Assembly (NCBI GenBank): GCA_028877275.1
Contig: JAPPFP010000006.1
Coordinates: 62,001 to 126,000 of the forward strand
Direction: 5' to 3'
Source of the DNA: Acidobacteriota bacterium
Lineage (GTDB): Bacteria > Acidobacteriota > Thermoanaerobaculia > Multivoradales > Multivoraceae
Length of the DNA stretch: 64,000 nt
Shown: positions 27,888 through 40,785 of the stretch, piece by piece
How positions within the stretch are numbered: position 1 is the first letter of the stretch
Layout: every line of letters starts with the position of its first letter
Position numbers and translations under genes: made by a program
Notes under the pieces: model-generated
Databases searched by the model: none
The model's input: only the letters and a program-made list of their open reading frames with translations
Told to the model about the DNA's origin: nothing

Positions 27888-28589
27888 ATGAGCGATCCCG
27901 TCTGTCTCATCTCGGGCGTCGGCCCCGGAACGGGTGCCGCACTGGCTCGCAGATTCACGGCTGGCGGCTACCGGGTTGCGATGCTCGCGCGGAGTGCGGA
28001 GCGCCTGGAGGCCCTCGAGAGCGAAATCGAGGGTTCACGTGCCTACGCCTGCGACGTCTCCGATGCGGAGGCGGTGCGGACGACCGTGACGCAGGTACGA
28101 GGCGATCTGGGCGCTCCAGGGGTGCTCGTCCACAATGCAGTAGGCGGCGCCTTCGGCGACTTCCTGGAGGTCGAGCCCGAGCAGTTGCGCGCGAACTTCG
28201 AGGTCAACGTGATGGGCCTCCTGTATCTGGCCCGCGCGCTGGCGCCGGCGATGATCGAAACGGGTCGGGGAGCGATCATGGTCACCGGGAACACCTCCGC
28301 TCGCCGCGGCATGCCGCGCTTCGCCGGCTTCGCGCCGACCAAGGCGGCACAGCGGATCCTGGCGGAGTCGATGGCGCGGAGCCTGGGGCCCCAGGGCGTT
28401 CACGTCGCGTACTTCGTGATCGACGCGGTGATCGACCTGGAGTGGACGCGGCGGCGGATGCCCGACCAGCCGGACGACTTCTTCATCAAGCCGGACGCGA
28501 TCGCGGAGAATGTCTGGTACGTGGCCCACCAGGATCCGTCGGCATGGAGTTTCGAGGTCGAACTCAGGCCCTACGGCGAGCGCTGGTAG
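27888..28589 (+). CDS. Short-chain dehydrogenase/reductase family protein
   Basis: VCLISGVGPGTGAALARRFTAGGYRVAMLARS; LVHNAVGGAFGDF. Confidence 0.85.
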   Translation: MSDPVCLISGVGPGTGAALARRFTAGGYRVAMLARSAERLEALESEIEGSRAYACDVSDAEAVRTTVTQVRGDLGAPGVLVHNAVGGAFGDFLEVEPEQLRANFEVNVMGLLYLARALAPAMIETGRGAIMVTGNTSARRGMPRFAGFAPTKAAQRILAESMARSLGPQGVHVAYFVIDAVIDLEWTRRRMPDQPDDFFIKPDAIAENVWYVAHQDPSAWSFEVELRPYGERW

Positions 28590-28631
28590 CGGCCGGTTCG
28601 GTCGGACCGCCGTGGTAACTTGGACCGGCAG

Positions 28632-29570
28632 ATGACACGTTCTCTCCTGACTCTCCTGAGCGCACTCCTGATCGTTCTGGGCGCCGCGGCCTGCGGTGGC
28701 GAGAGCGCGGCGCCGGCTGCGGACGAGGCTCCGGAAGCTGATGTCGAGGTCGCCGCGGACGCTGAGGACGACGGCTGGGGACTCCGGAACGACCCTGTGG
28801 CGCAGCGGGTCGAGCCGTTCCAGATCTTCGACAACCTCTACTACGTCGGCATCGAGTGGGTGTCGTCCTATCTCCTCGTGACGACGGACGGTCTGATCCT
28901 GATCGGATCGTTGTACGGCGACTTCATCGACAACGCGATCGACGGCATCCGCGCCGTGGGCTTTGATCCTTCCGATCTGAAGTACGTCCTGGTGACCCAC
29001 GGCCACTTCGACCATGTCGGCGGGGCGGCCAGGTTCCAGGAGGCGTACGGGGCGCGGGTCGGCATGACCGAGGCCGACTGGGAGCTGGCCGAGTCACCGC
29101 CGAGCGATCCCCGCTACGAGATGGATATCCCGGTTCACGACATGGTCATCGCGGATGGCGACACCCTGCAATTGGGCGACACGGAGATCCGCTTCTACGT
29201 CACCCCCGGTCATACCGAGGGCGTCCTCTCGATGGAGTTTCCGGTGCGGGACGGTGGGGAGGAGCACCGGGCGTTCGTCTTCGGGGGCGTTGGTCTCAAC
29301 TTCGAGGGAGTCCACCGGACGAACCTCTACCTGGACAGCGTGGCCCGGATCCAGCGACTCGCCGGCGAGGAGGGGAATCCGATCGAGGTCAACATCACGA
29401 ACCACGCCGGGATGGGGCGGATCTTCGAGCGTGGGGAGCAGTTGGCGTCGCGGGGGCCCTCGGACCCCCATCCCTTCGTCGATCCGCGGGGCTTTGTCGA
29501 CTGGCTGGCGGAGTGGCAAGGAAAGGCCGAACGCAAACTGACCGTCGAACGCGAGCTGGCCGGCGAGTAG
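28632..29570 (+). CDS. Metallo-beta-lactamase-fold hydrolase, lipoprotein
   Basis: LVTHGHFDHVGGA (HxHxDH), VTPGHTEGVLSMEF; lipobox LGAAACGGE. Confidence 0.9.
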   Translation: MTRSLLTLLSALLIVLGAAACGGESAAPAADEAPEADVEVAADAEDDGWGLRNDPVAQRVEPFQIFDNLYYVGIEWVSSYLLVTTDGLILIGSLYGDFIDNAIDGIRAVGFDPSDLKYVLVTHGHFDHVGGAARFQEAYGARVGMTEADWELAESPPSDPRYEMDIPVHDMVIADGDTLQLGDTEIRFYVTPGHTEGVLSMEFPVRDGGEEHRAFVFGGVGLNFEGVHRTNLYLDSVARIQRLAGEEGNPIEVNITNHAGMGRIFERGEQLASRGPSDPHPFVDPRGFVDWLAEWQGKAERKLTVERELAGE

Positions 29571-30194
29571 GTGAAGAGCTTCGAGTTGATGCCGCGTTTC
29601 CAGAACGCGGTGGCGGGGTTCGATCTGTTTCACCGGGAGGACCCGGCGACGGCGACGGTGGACGGCGAACAGGTGCCTCGGGAGCTGGCCTACTCGCGCC
29701 GGATGGCCGCCTGGGTCGATCGGCTCGATCCGGAGGCCGGTGAGATTCTGCTGCTCGCGGCCCACTGCCAGCATCTGCGCCGCTTCAGCCTGCCGCGGAC
29801 GGACTATCCCGAGGGACGCAAGGGCTACCTCGCCTGGCGGCGCGCGGCCGCGCTCGAACATGCCCGTTTGGCGGGCGCGGTGTTGCGCGATGCGGGCTAC
29901 CGCCGGGAGCAGATGGAGCGGGTCCAGAACCTCGTGCTCAAGCGCGCGGGCCGGAGTGCGGCCGCGGAGGCGCAGACCCTGGAGGACGCGGCCTGCCTGG
30001 TGTTCCTGGAGCACGACCTGGAGGCGCTGGCCGGCCGTTTGGGACCGGACAAGACGGTGGAAGTGCTCGGCAGGACCTGGCCCAAGATGTCGGCCGCCGG
30101 CCGCGAAGCCGCGGCGGCGCTGGAACTGAAGCCGGAACTGCGGACGCTCGTTGACCGCGCGCTGGGTGCGCCGGCGACTCCTAGCCGGTCCTGA
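29571..30194 (+). CDS. DUF4202 family protein
   Basis: FDLFHREDPATATVDGEQVPRELAYSRRMAAWVDRL...LLLAAHCQHLRRFSLPRTDYPEGRKGYLAWRR; GTG start. Confidence 0.82.
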   Translation: MKSFELMPRFQNAVAGFDLFHREDPATATVDGEQVPRELAYSRRMAAWVDRLDPEAGEILLLAAHCQHLRRFSLPRTDYPEGRKGYLAWRRAAALEHARLAGAVLRDAGYRREQMERVQNLVLKRAGRSAAAEAQTLEDAACLVFLEHDLEALAGRLGPDKTVEVLGRTWPKMSAAGREAAAALELKPELRTLVDRALGAPATPSRS

Positions 30195-30767
30195 GGGTCA
30201 GCCGCTCGCGGGGTTCCCCGATTCGTTTCACCTCGACCGGGGCATCGCCGTCTCGTACGCCCGCTTCGACCAGCGCCCGCCGGAAGGCGCCGGCGAGCGT
30301 CAGGGCGGTCTGCTCGTCGGAAGGAAACAGCCGGTCGTTGACCCGCAACTCGAGCCTGTGGCGGTCGAAGGCGACCCGGCCGTCGAGTTGAGGCTCGGCC
30401 TCGATCAGATCGCAGGCGCGGAAGGCGCAGTAGAGCAGCGACTTGAGCCGGTCGTCGAGGCTATCGATGCCCTCGAGCTCCGCCCCGGATTCGTGGCGAC
30501 GGCTGTAGAGCAGGCCCGGCTCGCCCCGGCTCAGGTCGTAGGCGTAGATCGCGTCGTGGCCCACGAGCAGCACGCCCGGACCCTCGTGGACGTGGCTGTA
30601 GTCGGCGACGTCGATCAGGAGTTCCGGCAGCAAGCGCTCGGTGATCCAGCGGTGGAAGACCGGGATGAACTCCTCCGCCTCGACCTCCGCGGCGCCGGCC
30701 GCCAGCACCTTCAGGTCGAACTTGACCAGGGTGTCGAGTTCGGGAAGCTGCGCGCCTTCCATGTCCA

Positions 30768-30768
<1 letters not shown>
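30181..30768 (-). CDS. Hypothetical protein coupled to nitrite/sulfite reductase
   Basis: 195 codons directly downstream of and overlapping the reductase gene; 3' end overlaps the convergent DUF4202 gene by 14 bp. Confidence 0.7.
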
Positions 30769-33062
<2,294 letters not shown>

Positions 33063-33252
33063 CGGTCGGTTCTCGCTTTGCTCGTTCGGGGTTGGCCGGC
33101 TATCGGGGAATGGCGGTTTCGGGTGCGGCCGGTGTATTCGTGAGCAGTTTGGTCACATTAGTCACCATTCTACGCATTCCGGAGGCGAAACGTTGCGCCG
33201 GGGCGCGAGGGAGCGGCCGCGGCCACGGACGAACCGGGCCGCCGCTCGGTGG

Positions 33253-34131
33253 CTACATCAGGTCCGTGAAACGAACCGGCGTGGGGAAGTCGGCGGAGGC
33301 GGCGCGGATCTTCTCGCCGATCGCCGCCACGTCCCAGGGATCCTGGTCGTTCGGCCGGCTGGCGATTTCGAGAGACTGCCAGGCCAGGAGCGACACCTTG
33401 TTGCCGCCGACCGCGAAGATGCGGCCCGTGATGTCGGCGGCGTCGTCGGTGCACAGCCAGACGACGGCCGGCGACACCTTTTCGGGCGCCAGCGGCTCTG
33501 CGGTTGTCTCCGGCATGATGTCCTCGGTCAGGCGCGACCAGGCCGCGGGGGCGAGGAGGTTCACCGTCACGCCGTACTTCGCCCCTTCGAGCGCCAGGCA
33601 GCGCATGAAGCCGGCCATCCCGGCCTTCGCGGCGCCGTAGTTCGTCTGGCCGAAGTTGCCGAGCAGGCCCGAGGTCGAACTCGTCATGATGATCCGTCCG
33701 CCGGACTCCTGCTCGATCATCTGGTCGTAGGCCGCCTTGGTCACGAGATACGTGCCGCGGAGGTGGACGTCGAGAACGATGTCCCACATGTCGTCGGTCA
33801 TGTTCTTGAAGGACTTGTCGCGCAGGATGCCGGCGTTGTTGATCGCGATGTCGAGCTTGCCGAACTCGTCCACGGCGCGCTGGACCATCGCCCGGGCGGC
33901 ATCGCCGTCCGAGACCGAGCCGTAGTCGGCGACCGCCTGGCCTCCAGCGTCCCGGATCTCCTGGGCTACCTGGTCGGCCATCGTGGTGCCGGCGCCGGTG
34001 CCGTCGCGGGCTCCGCCCAGATCGTTGACCACGACCGCGGCGCCTTCCTCCGCAAGCAGGAGCGCGTGCGTGCGGCCCAGACCGCCGCCAGCGCCGGTAA
34101 CGAGTGCAACCTTTCCGTCGAGCAGACCCAT
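33253..34131 (-). CDS. SDR family oxidoreductase (3-hydroxyacyl-CoA dehydrogenase-like)
   Basis: MGLLDGKVALVTGAGGGLGRTHALLLAEEGAAVVVNDLGG...NNAGILRDKSFKNMTDDMWD...YGAAKAGMAGFMR. Confidence 0.93.
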   Translation of the reverse strand: MGLLDGKVALVTGAGGGLGRTHALLLAEEGAAVVVNDLGGARDGTGAGTTMADQVAQEIRDAGGQAVADYGSVSDGDAARAMVQRAVDEFGKLDIAINNAGILRDKSFKNMTDDMWDIVLDVHLRGTYLVTKAAYDQMIEQESGGRIIMTSSTSGLLGNFGQTNYGAAKAGMAGFMRCLALEGAKYGVTVNLLAPAAWSRLTEDIMPETTAEPLAPEKVSPAVVWLCTDDAADITGRIFAVGGNKVSLLAWQSLEIASRPNDQDPWDVAAIGEKIRAASADFPTPVRFTDLM

Positions 34132-34215
34132 GATGCTGTATCCCTTCCTTCGTCTCTTCGTGTTTCGCTGTGCCGAAGCGCGCGAAGTGTACCCGGATCC
34201 TCCGCTTGCTGCCGC

Positions 34216-34388
34216 CTGCACCGGTCTAGGAGGGGAGGGTCCCAGCGGCCGCTCACGCTCTCTGGGTTAGGGGGAAGTCAGCGCTCGCTTCGGTCGGCTG
34301 CGCTTCACGTCGGCGTTGGTCGATGGGAAGTCGTCGGGCGGCGCTTGCCTCCAGCCCGCTGGGACCCTCCCCGCCGAGACCGGTGCAG
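34216..34388. mobile_element. MITE-like element: 33-bp terminal inverted repeats (34216-34248 / 34356-34388) bounding a 173-bp intergenic segment
   Basis: Left CTGCACCGGTCTAGGAGGGGAGGGTCCCAGCGG; reverse complement of right CTGCACCGGTCTCGGCGGGGAGGGTCCCAGCGG; 31/33 match. No transposase within. Confidence 0.6.
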
Positions 34389-34489
34389 CCTGGAAGGCGC
34401 CAGGGATCGGGGCGATCTCCTGTGCGAGACGAGGTCCCCGGGCACGGCTCGTCAGTCCCACAGCGCGTGCCAGCTAGAGTGCCGCCAGA

Positions 34490-35233
34490 GTGAGGACTGC
34501 GAGATACAGGCGTTTCCTTCTTGCGCTCTTCGGCCTAGTGGTGTTCGCGTCGGTGGGAGACGGCTCGACGCAGGAACACGACGAGCCCAGTGCGGCGATG
34601 TTGTCGCGGCAGGCGAGCCTCCACGAGTCTCGTGGCGACTATGAGGCCGCGATCGCCGGCTATGACCGGGCGATCGAGGTCGAACCGCGGAACTGGCAGC
34701 TCTATCTGTTGCGGGGATCGGCGCGGTTCAAAGACGGGCAGATCGAGGCGTCGATCGGGGACTTCGACCAGGTCGTGTTCCTGGAGCCTTCGCAGGACCC
34801 GTACCTGTGGCAGCGGGGCATCTCGTACTACTACGCCGGCCGCTTCGGGGATTGCCGCGGCCAGTTCGAGCGCCATCGGCTGGTCAATCCGAACGATGTC
34901 GAGAACGCGGTGTGGCACCTGCTCTGCGTTGCTGCCGAGGACGGCCTGGAGGCTGCGCAGGCGGGGATGCTGCCGGTCGGCCCGGATGCTCGCCGGCCGA
35001 TGAAGGAGATCGACGCGCTGTTCCGAGGCTCGGGAAGTGTCGCGGAGGTCGAGGCTGCCGTGCGGGAAGAGGGTTCCGGCGCGCGTTTCTACGCCGACCT
35101 GTACCTGGGCCTCTACTACGAGCTGGTGGGCGAGGAAGAGAAGGCCGCGGCCTCGATCGAGCGAGCCGCTGAGCTACCGGACCGTGGCTACATGGTGGAG
35201 GTGGCGCGGGTGCACAGCGGCCTGAGTCCCTAG
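34490..35233 (+). CDS. Secreted TPR-repeat protein
   Basis: Signal peptide; SLHESRGDYEAAIAGYDRAIEVEPRNWQLYLLRGSARFKDGQIEASIGDFDQVVFLEP. Confidence 0.82.
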   Translation: MRTARYRRFLLALFGLVVFASVGDGSTQEHDEPSAAMLSRQASLHESRGDYEAAIAGYDRAIEVEPRNWQLYLLRGSARFKDGQIEASIGDFDQVVFLEPSQDPYLWQRGISYYYAGRFGDCRGQFERHRLVNPNDVENAVWHLLCVAAEDGLEAAQAGMLPVGPDARRPMKEIDALFRGSGSVAEVEAAVREEGSGARFYADLYLGLYYELVGEEEKAAASIERAAELPDRGYMVEVARVHSGLSP

Positions 35234-36528
35234 CCCGCCTCTCCCGCGATCGCCCACAGGTGGCCGTCGGTGCGGATGTACCAGACGCCGCCGACCAGGG
35301 CGGGCGAGGCGATCGTCCGTTCACCGATCCGGTTGACGTGGAGGAGTTCGAAGTCGGGACCTTCCCTGATGACGAACGTCTCGCCGTTGTCGTTCGTGAA
35401 GAAGATCTTGCCGCCGAAGGCGACCGGGGCGGCGGAGAAGCCCTCGCGCATGCGCTCGCCCAGGCGTTCCTGCCAGAGGACCTCGCCGGTCTTCGCTTCG
35501 TAGACGGTGATCACGCTCGCCATGTCGTTGACCATGTAGAGGTAGTCGCCGACCAGCATCGGGGCGACGACGAAGGGTGAGCCCTTGGCCGCGGACCAGA
35601 CGATGCGGCTGTCCGTCACGTCGCCGTTGCCGCCGGGGCGGATCGCGAGGGTGGGGCCGGCGCGGCCGGAGGTGCTGAACAGCAGGTCGTGGCCGACCAC
35701 GGGGCTCGGGATGACCTCGAAGGTCGTGCCGCCGGCGCGCCACAGCTCGCGGCCGTCCTCGGGCGCGTAGGCGATCACGTGGTGCTGGCTGTTGACCACG
35801 ATCTCGTCGCGCTCTTCGCCCTCGTCGGTGGTGACCGAGATCGCCGCCGGCGAACTCCAGCCCACCTGCGTGTCCCGTTCGGTGCGCCACAGCTCTTCGC
35901 CGGTGCGGCGGTCGAACGCGGCGATGAAGGACGTGGCCCGCTGCTGCTCCTGGACGAGGATCAGGCGGTCGTCGAGTAGCAGGGGTGAAGAGGCGGTGCC
36001 GTGGAAGGCGCTCAGCTCGCCGAAGGACTTGTGCCAGACGATCTCGCCGCTGACGTCGACGGCGAGGAGGCCGTGGTTGCCGAAGTAGGCGTAGACGCGC
36101 TCGCCATCGGTGGTGGGTGTCGACGAGGCGTGGCCGTTCTTCGGGTAGGCCCGCTCGGGGTTGGCCGCGGGCGCCGCGGTGGTCCAGAGCCTCTTGCCGG
36201 TTTCCCGGTCGAAGGCGAGCACCGAGCGCTTCGCGCCGGCCGCTTCAGCGGTCGTCAGGAAGATGCGGTTGCCCCACACGATCGGCGAGGAGTTGCCGTT
36301 GCCGGGAACCGGGACCTTCCAGCGCACGTTCTCCTCCGGGCCCCAGCGGTCGACGTAGCCGCTGCCCGTGACCTCACCCTGGCCGCTCGGACCGCGCCAT
36401 TGCGACCAGGTCGTGGCCGGGTCGGCGTCGGCCGGCGTCATCCGCGCCCGTTCATTGGCGGGGGCGGAGTCCGCGGCAAGAGCCGTGAGGAGTAAGGCGG
36501 CGGCGAACGTGCGAGTCGTGTGGCTCAT
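35230..36528 (-). CDS. PQQ-like beta-propeller repeat protein (secreted)
   Basis: WSQWRGPSGQGEVTGSGYVDRWGPEENVRWKVPVPGNGNSSPIVWGNRIFLTTAE...; repeated AFDRxTGExLW motifs. Confidence 0.9.
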   Translation of the reverse strand: MSHTTRTFAAALLLTALAADSAPANERARMTPADADPATTWSQWRGPSGQGEVTGSGYVDRWGPEENVRWKVPVPGNGNSSPIVWGNRIFLTTAEAAGAKRSVLAFDRETGKRLWTTAAPAANPERAYPKNGHASSTPTTDGERVYAYFGNHGLLAVDVSGEIVWHKSFGELSAFHGTASSPLLLDDRLILVQEQQRATSFIAAFDRRTGEELWRTERDTQVGWSSPAAISVTTDEGEERDEIVVNSQHHVIAYAPEDGRELWRAGGTTFEVIPSPVVGHDLLFSTSGRAGPTLAIRPGGNGDVTDSRIVWSAAKGSPFVVAPMLVGDYLYMVNDMASVITVYEAKTGEVLWQERLGERMREGFSAAPVAFGGKIFFTNDNGETFVIREGPDFELLHVNRIGERTIASPALVGGVWYIRTDGHLWAIAGEAG

Positions 36529-36574
36529 ACGGGAATGATAGAACCTGCCGCGAATCGAAGCCACTGGGAGCGGC

Positions 36575-37573
36575 ATGGAAATGAGCGACACCTTTCGAGC
36601 GGTCGTCGTCGACAGGGTCGACGATCAGCACACCGCCGGCCTGCGGGATCTGACGCTGGCCGACCTGCCCGAGCACGACGTGCTGGTCGATGTCGAGTAC
36701 TCCACCCTGAACTACAAGGACGGCCTGGCGATCACCGGCACGGCGCCGATCTGCCGCTCGGTGCCGATGGTCTGCGGCGTCGATCTGGCCGGGACGGTGG
36801 CGGAGTCCGGCTCCGATTCGTTCTCCCCGGGCGACCGCGTGCTGGTCAACGGCTACGGGCTGAGCGAGAGCCACTGGGGCGGCTACTCCCAGAAGGCGCG
36901 GATGAAGCCGGAGTGGCTCGTTCCGGTGCCGGACGCGTTCACCAACCAGCAGGCGATGGCAATCGGCACGGCCGGATACACGGCCATGCTGTGCGTGATG
37001 GCGCTGCAGGATCACGGGGTGACGCCAGAGAGCGGCGACGTCGTGGTCACGGGCGCGGCCGGTGGTGTGGGCTCGGTGGCCGTGGCGCTGCTGGCGCGGG
37101 CCGGTTACCGGGTGATCGCCTCGACGGGCCGCGAGGCGGAACGTGACTACCTGAGAAGTCTGGGCGCCGCCGACTTCATCGCCCGCGACACGCTGTCCGC
37201 GAAGCCCAGGCCGATCGGTCGCGAGAGCTGGGCCGGCGCGGTCGACGTCGTGGGCTCGTCGACGCTGGCGAACCTGATCGCCCAGACCCGCTACGGCGGC
37301 TGCGTGGCCGCCTGCGGACTGGCCGGCGGCATGGACCTGCCGTCGAGCGTCTATCCCTTCATCCTGCGCGGCGTGGTGCTCGCGGGCGTCGACTCAGTGA
37401 TGGCGCCAATGGAGCTACGCCAGGAGGCCTGGCGCCGGCTGGCGGCGGAGCTGCCGGCCGACCTGCTGTCCGAGATGACGACGGTCGAGCCGATGAGCCG
37501 GATCGAGGAACTGGCAGCGTCGATCCTGGCGGGCCAGACGCGCGGCAGGGTGGTCATCGACGTCAACGCGTGA
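36575..37573 (+). CDS. MDR family oxidoreductase (acrylyl-CoA reductase / YhdH-YhfP type)
   Basis: STLNYKDGLAITGTAPICRSVPMVCGVDLAGTV...VVVTGAAGGVGSVAVALLARAGYRVIASTGR. Confidence 0.92.
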   Translation: MEMSDTFRAVVVDRVDDQHTAGLRDLTLADLPEHDVLVDVEYSTLNYKDGLAITGTAPICRSVPMVCGVDLAGTVAESGSDSFSPGDRVLVNGYGLSESHWGGYSQKARMKPEWLVPVPDAFTNQQAMAIGTAGYTAMLCVMALQDHGVTPESGDVVVTGAAGGVGSVAVALLARAGYRVIASTGREAERDYLRSLGAADFIARDTLSAKPRPIGRESWAGAVDVVGSSTLANLIAQTRYGGCVAACGLAGGMDLPSSVYPFILRGVVLAGVDSVMAPMELRQEAWRRLAAELPADLLSEMTTVEPMSRIEELAASILAGQTRGRVVIDVNA

Positions 37574-37595
37574 GCGACCGGGAGGGAGGAGTCGA

Positions 37596-39671
37596 ATGAA
37601 CACGGGAACGCGGCTGGGAGTCCTGGCGGCGACTCTGAGCCTTGTCGTCGCCCCCGTTTCGATCGGCGCCCAGGACAGCGGATGGCCGGCGACCACCGGC
37701 GACAAGGGCGGGCAGCGCTACTCGCCGCTCGATCAGATCGACGCGGACAACGTAGGCGATCTCGAGATCGCCTGGCGCTGGTCATCGCCCGACAACGATC
37801 GGGTGGCGGAGGATCGCCGGTTGCGCAGCCGCCGGATGCAGCCAGGCGGCCACCAGGTCACGCCGATCAAGATCGGCGACCGACTGTACGCGACGACCGG
37901 CCTGAGCCAGATTGCCGCGCTCGATCCGGCGACCGGCGAGACCGAGTGGGTCTACGATCCGGAGGCCTACGACGCCGGCCGGCCCACGAACCTCGGCTTC
38001 GTTCATCGGGGTGCCAGCTACTGGGCGGGCAGGCCAGCCGGCGACGGCGCGGAGGCGGTACCGGCACGGCTCTTCTACGGCACCGGCGACGCCCGGCTCC
38101 TGGCCGTCGACCCGTTCACCGGCGAACCGGTCGGCAGCTTCGGCGACGGCGGAGCGGTCGACCTGACCGAGGGTCTGCGCCGCGAGGTCAGGCGGCGCCG
38201 CGCCTACGCCGTCAGTTCACCGGTCATGGTCTGCCGCGACACCGTGATCGTGGGCGCCTCGATATCGGACGCCCCGAACCACCCCGACGCGCCGCCCGGC
38301 GACGTCCGCGGCTTCGATCCGGTGACCGGCGAGCTGCGCTGGACCTTCCACTCGATTCCGCAGCCGGGCGAGTTCGGGCACGAGACCTGGGAGGGCGACT
38401 CCTGGCAGTACACCGGCAACGCGAACGTGTGGACGCTGATCACCGCGGACGAAGACCTCGGGCTCGTCTACCTGCCGTTCGGCACGCCGACCAACGACTG
38501 GTACGGCGGCCACCGCCTGGGCGACAACCTGTTCGCCGAGAGCCTGGTGGCCCTCGACTGCGAGACCGGCGAGCGGAAGTGGCACTTCCAGGCGATCCGC
38601 CACGGCCTGTGGGACTACGACCTGGTGACGCCGCCCATCCTCGGCGAGGTCGAGGTCGACGGCCGGGAACTCAAGGTCGCGGCGCAGCTCAGCAAACAGG
38701 GTTTCGTCTACGTCTTCGACGCCGAGAGCGGGGAAGCGGTGTGGCCGATCGAGCAGCGGCCGGTGCCCCGGAGCACTGTTCCCGGCGAGCGCTCGGCGCC
38801 GACCCAGCCGTTTCCGACCAAGCCGCCCGCGTACGAGCGCCAGGGCATGCACGAGGGCCAGTTACTCGATCTCACGCCGGAGATCCTGGAACGGGCGAAG
38901 GAGATCCTCGAGCAGTACGACTACGGTCCGCTCTACACCCCGCCTTCGCTGCGGGGTACCTGGCAGGTGCCCGGCTGGGGCGGCGGCGCGAGTTGGCCCG
39001 GCGGCGCCTTCGACCCGGAGACCGGCTGGCTCTACGTGCCGTCCTTCAACCGGCCGGTGGTGCTGACGATCAAGAAGCCGGATCCGAACCGGTCGTCCTT
39101 CGACTACATCGGTTCCATCCAGATCAGCCCGCCCGGTCCCTTCGGGCTGCCGATCGTCAAGCCGCCCTACAGCCGGATGACCGCCTACGATCTGAACCGC
39201 GGCGAGATCGAGTGGATGCGGCCGTTGGGACAGGGGCCGACCGGACATCCGGCGATCCGCGATCTGGATCTGGAGCCGATGGGCTCGGGCTCGCGCGCCC
39301 ACGTCCTGCTGACGCCGGAGCTGCTGTTCGTGGGCCTGGAGGCCACGGTTCATCCGGATGCCGAGATGGAGACCGAATCGATGGATCTCGAATCGTCGGC
39401 GCTCGAGGAACTGGCCGTGGCGGACGAGGAGCAGGCGGCGATGCTCGCCGAGATCGCGGCGAGCCGCGACTGGCGTTTCGAACCGTCGACATTCTCCGCC
39501 CTCGACAAGAGCACCGGCGAGACGGTCTGGTCGGTGGAGATCGAAGCCGGCGTCGGCGGGTCGCCGATGACCTACTTGCACGGGGGCCGCCAGTACGTGG
39601 TGCTCGCCGTGGGCGGCAGCGGTGTGCCCTCGGAGTTGATCGCCTTTGCGCTGCAGGGAGAAACAGGCTGA
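37596..39671 (+). CDS. PQQ-dependent dehydrogenase (quinoprotein glucose dehydrogenase-like)
   Basis: [35 protein letters not shown]...[19 protein letters not shown]...[23 protein letters not shown]. Confidence 0.93.
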   Translation: MNTGTRLGVLAATLSLVVAPVSIGAQDSGWPATTGDKGGQRYSPLDQIDADNVGDLEIAWRWSSPDNDRVAEDRRLRSRRMQPGGHQVTPIKIGDRLYATTGLSQIAALDPATGETEWVYDPEAYDAGRPTNLGFVHRGASYWAGRPAGDGAEAVPARLFYGTGDARLLAVDPFTGEPVGSFGDGGAVDLTEGLRREVRRRRAYAVSSPVMVCRDTVIVGASISDAPNHPDAPPGDVRGFDPVTGELRWTFHSIPQPGEFGHETWEGDSWQYTGNANVWTLITADEDLGLVYLPFGTPTNDWYGGHRLGDNLFAESLVALDCETGERKWHFQAIRHGLWDYDLVTPPILGEVEVDGRELKVAAQLSKQGFVYVFDAESGEAVWPIEQRPVPRSTVPGERSAPTQPFPTKPPAYERQGMHEGQLLDLTPEILERAKEILEQYDYGPLYTPPSLRGTWQVPGWGGGASWPGGAFDPETGWLYVPSFNRPVVLTIKKPDPNRSSFDYIGSIQISPPGPFGLPIVKPPYSRMTAYDLNRGEIEWMRPLGQGPTGHPAIRDLDLEPMGSGSRAHVLLTPELLFVGLEATVHPDAEMETESMDLESSALEELAVADEEQAAMLAEIAASRDWRFEPSTFSALDKSTGETVWSVEIEAGVGGSPMTYLHGGRQYVVLAVGGSGVPSELIAFALQGETG

Positions 39672-39732
39672 GTTTCCCCGCGTACAATCCCTCGGGCACC
39701 TTTTCCGCACCGAGCAACGAAGGAGAACGAAG

Positions 39733-40704
39733 ATGTCGCGAACTGGCGAACGGACGAACCGACGGCTTCTGGCGGCTGTTGCCGCCTGCGCCTTCCTGTT
39801 GGCATCGGTAGGGGGAGCGGCGATGGCCAGTGACCTGATGGATCGCGTGGAGCACGGCTACGCCGACTCGAACGGCGTCAAGATCCACTTTGCTTCGATC
39901 GGCGAAGGCCCGCTGGTCGTGATGATCCACGGCTTCCCGGACTTCTGGTACTCGTGGCGGCACCAGATGGAGGAGCTGTCGAGCGATTTCCAGGTCGTCG
40001 CGATCGACCAGCGCGGCTACAACAGGAGCGACCAGCCCGACGGCGACGAGAACTACGACATGCGCTATCTGGTCGGCGACGTGGCGGCCGTGATCCGCCA
40101 CCTCGGCCGAGACAAGGCGACGATCGTCGGCCATGACTGGGGCGGCGCGGTTGCCTGGCAGTTCGCGTTTCACGTGCCGCAGATGACCGAGCGGCTGATC
40201 ATCCTGAATCTGCCGCATCCGAACGGCATGGGCCGGGAACTCGCGAACAACCAGGAGCAGCAGCAGAACAGCGGCTACGCCCGCAAGTTCCAGGAAGGCA
40301 GCGCCAGCGACCCCGACATCTTCTTCGGCATGCCGATGACGCCGCAGACGCTCTCCGGCTGGGTCCAGGACCAGGAGGCGAGGAAGCACTACGTCGCAGC
40401 GTTCGAACGCTCCGACTTCGACGCGATGCTCGCCTACTACAAGCGGAACTACCCGCGCGAAGGCGGCGGCGGCATCGGCCAGGCGGAGGGCCAGGAAACG
40501 CCCCGCCTCGGCATGCCGGTGCTCCAGTTCCACGGCCTGGACGACACGGCGCTGCACTCGGACGGCCTGAACAACACATGGGACTGGCTGGACAGCGACC
40601 TGACCCTCGTCACCGTGCCCGGCGCGAACCACTTCGTGCAGGAGGACGCGGCCGACCTCGTGTCGACGACGATGAAGTGGTGGTTGTTATCCCGGGTGGA
40701 GTAG
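39733..40704 (+). CDS. Alpha/beta hydrolase (epoxide hydrolase-like), secreted
   Basis: [44 protein letters not shown]...[15 protein letters not shown]; signal peptide. Confidence 0.93.
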   Translation: MSRTGERTNRRLLAAVAACAFLLASVGGAAMASDLMDRVEHGYADSNGVKIHFASIGEGPLVVMIHGFPDFWYSWRHQMEELSSDFQVVAIDQRGYNRSDQPDGDENYDMRYLVGDVAAVIRHLGRDKATIVGHDWGGAVAWQFAFHVPQMTERLIILNLPHPNGMGRELANNQEQQQNSGYARKFQEGSASDPDIFFGMPMTPQTLSGWVQDQEARKHYVAAFERSDFDAMLAYYKRNYPREGGGGIGQAEGQETPRLGMPVLQFHGLDDTALHSDGLNNTWDWLDSDLTLVTVPGANHFVQEDAADLVSTTMKWWLLSRVE

Positions 40705-40728
40705 AAGGGCTGTGCCGGCAACTTCGCG

Positions 40729-40761
40729 ATGAAGTGGTGGCTGCTGTCGCGGGTGGAGTAG
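40729..40761 (+). pseudogene. Relic 3'-end copy of the upstream hydrolase gene (encodes [10 protein letters not shown]-stop)
   Basis: 33 nt matching 40672-40704 with 4 substitutions, all synonymous, including the same TAG stop. Confidence 0.7.
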
Positions 40762-40785
40762 CGCCACCGACGATTGCCGCCAGTG

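Noticed and set aside
28632-29570. Acquired metallo-beta-lactamase resistance gene
   Set aside because: The HxHxDH motif is shared by the whole MBL superfamily; nothing in the sequence shows lactamase activity or mobility.
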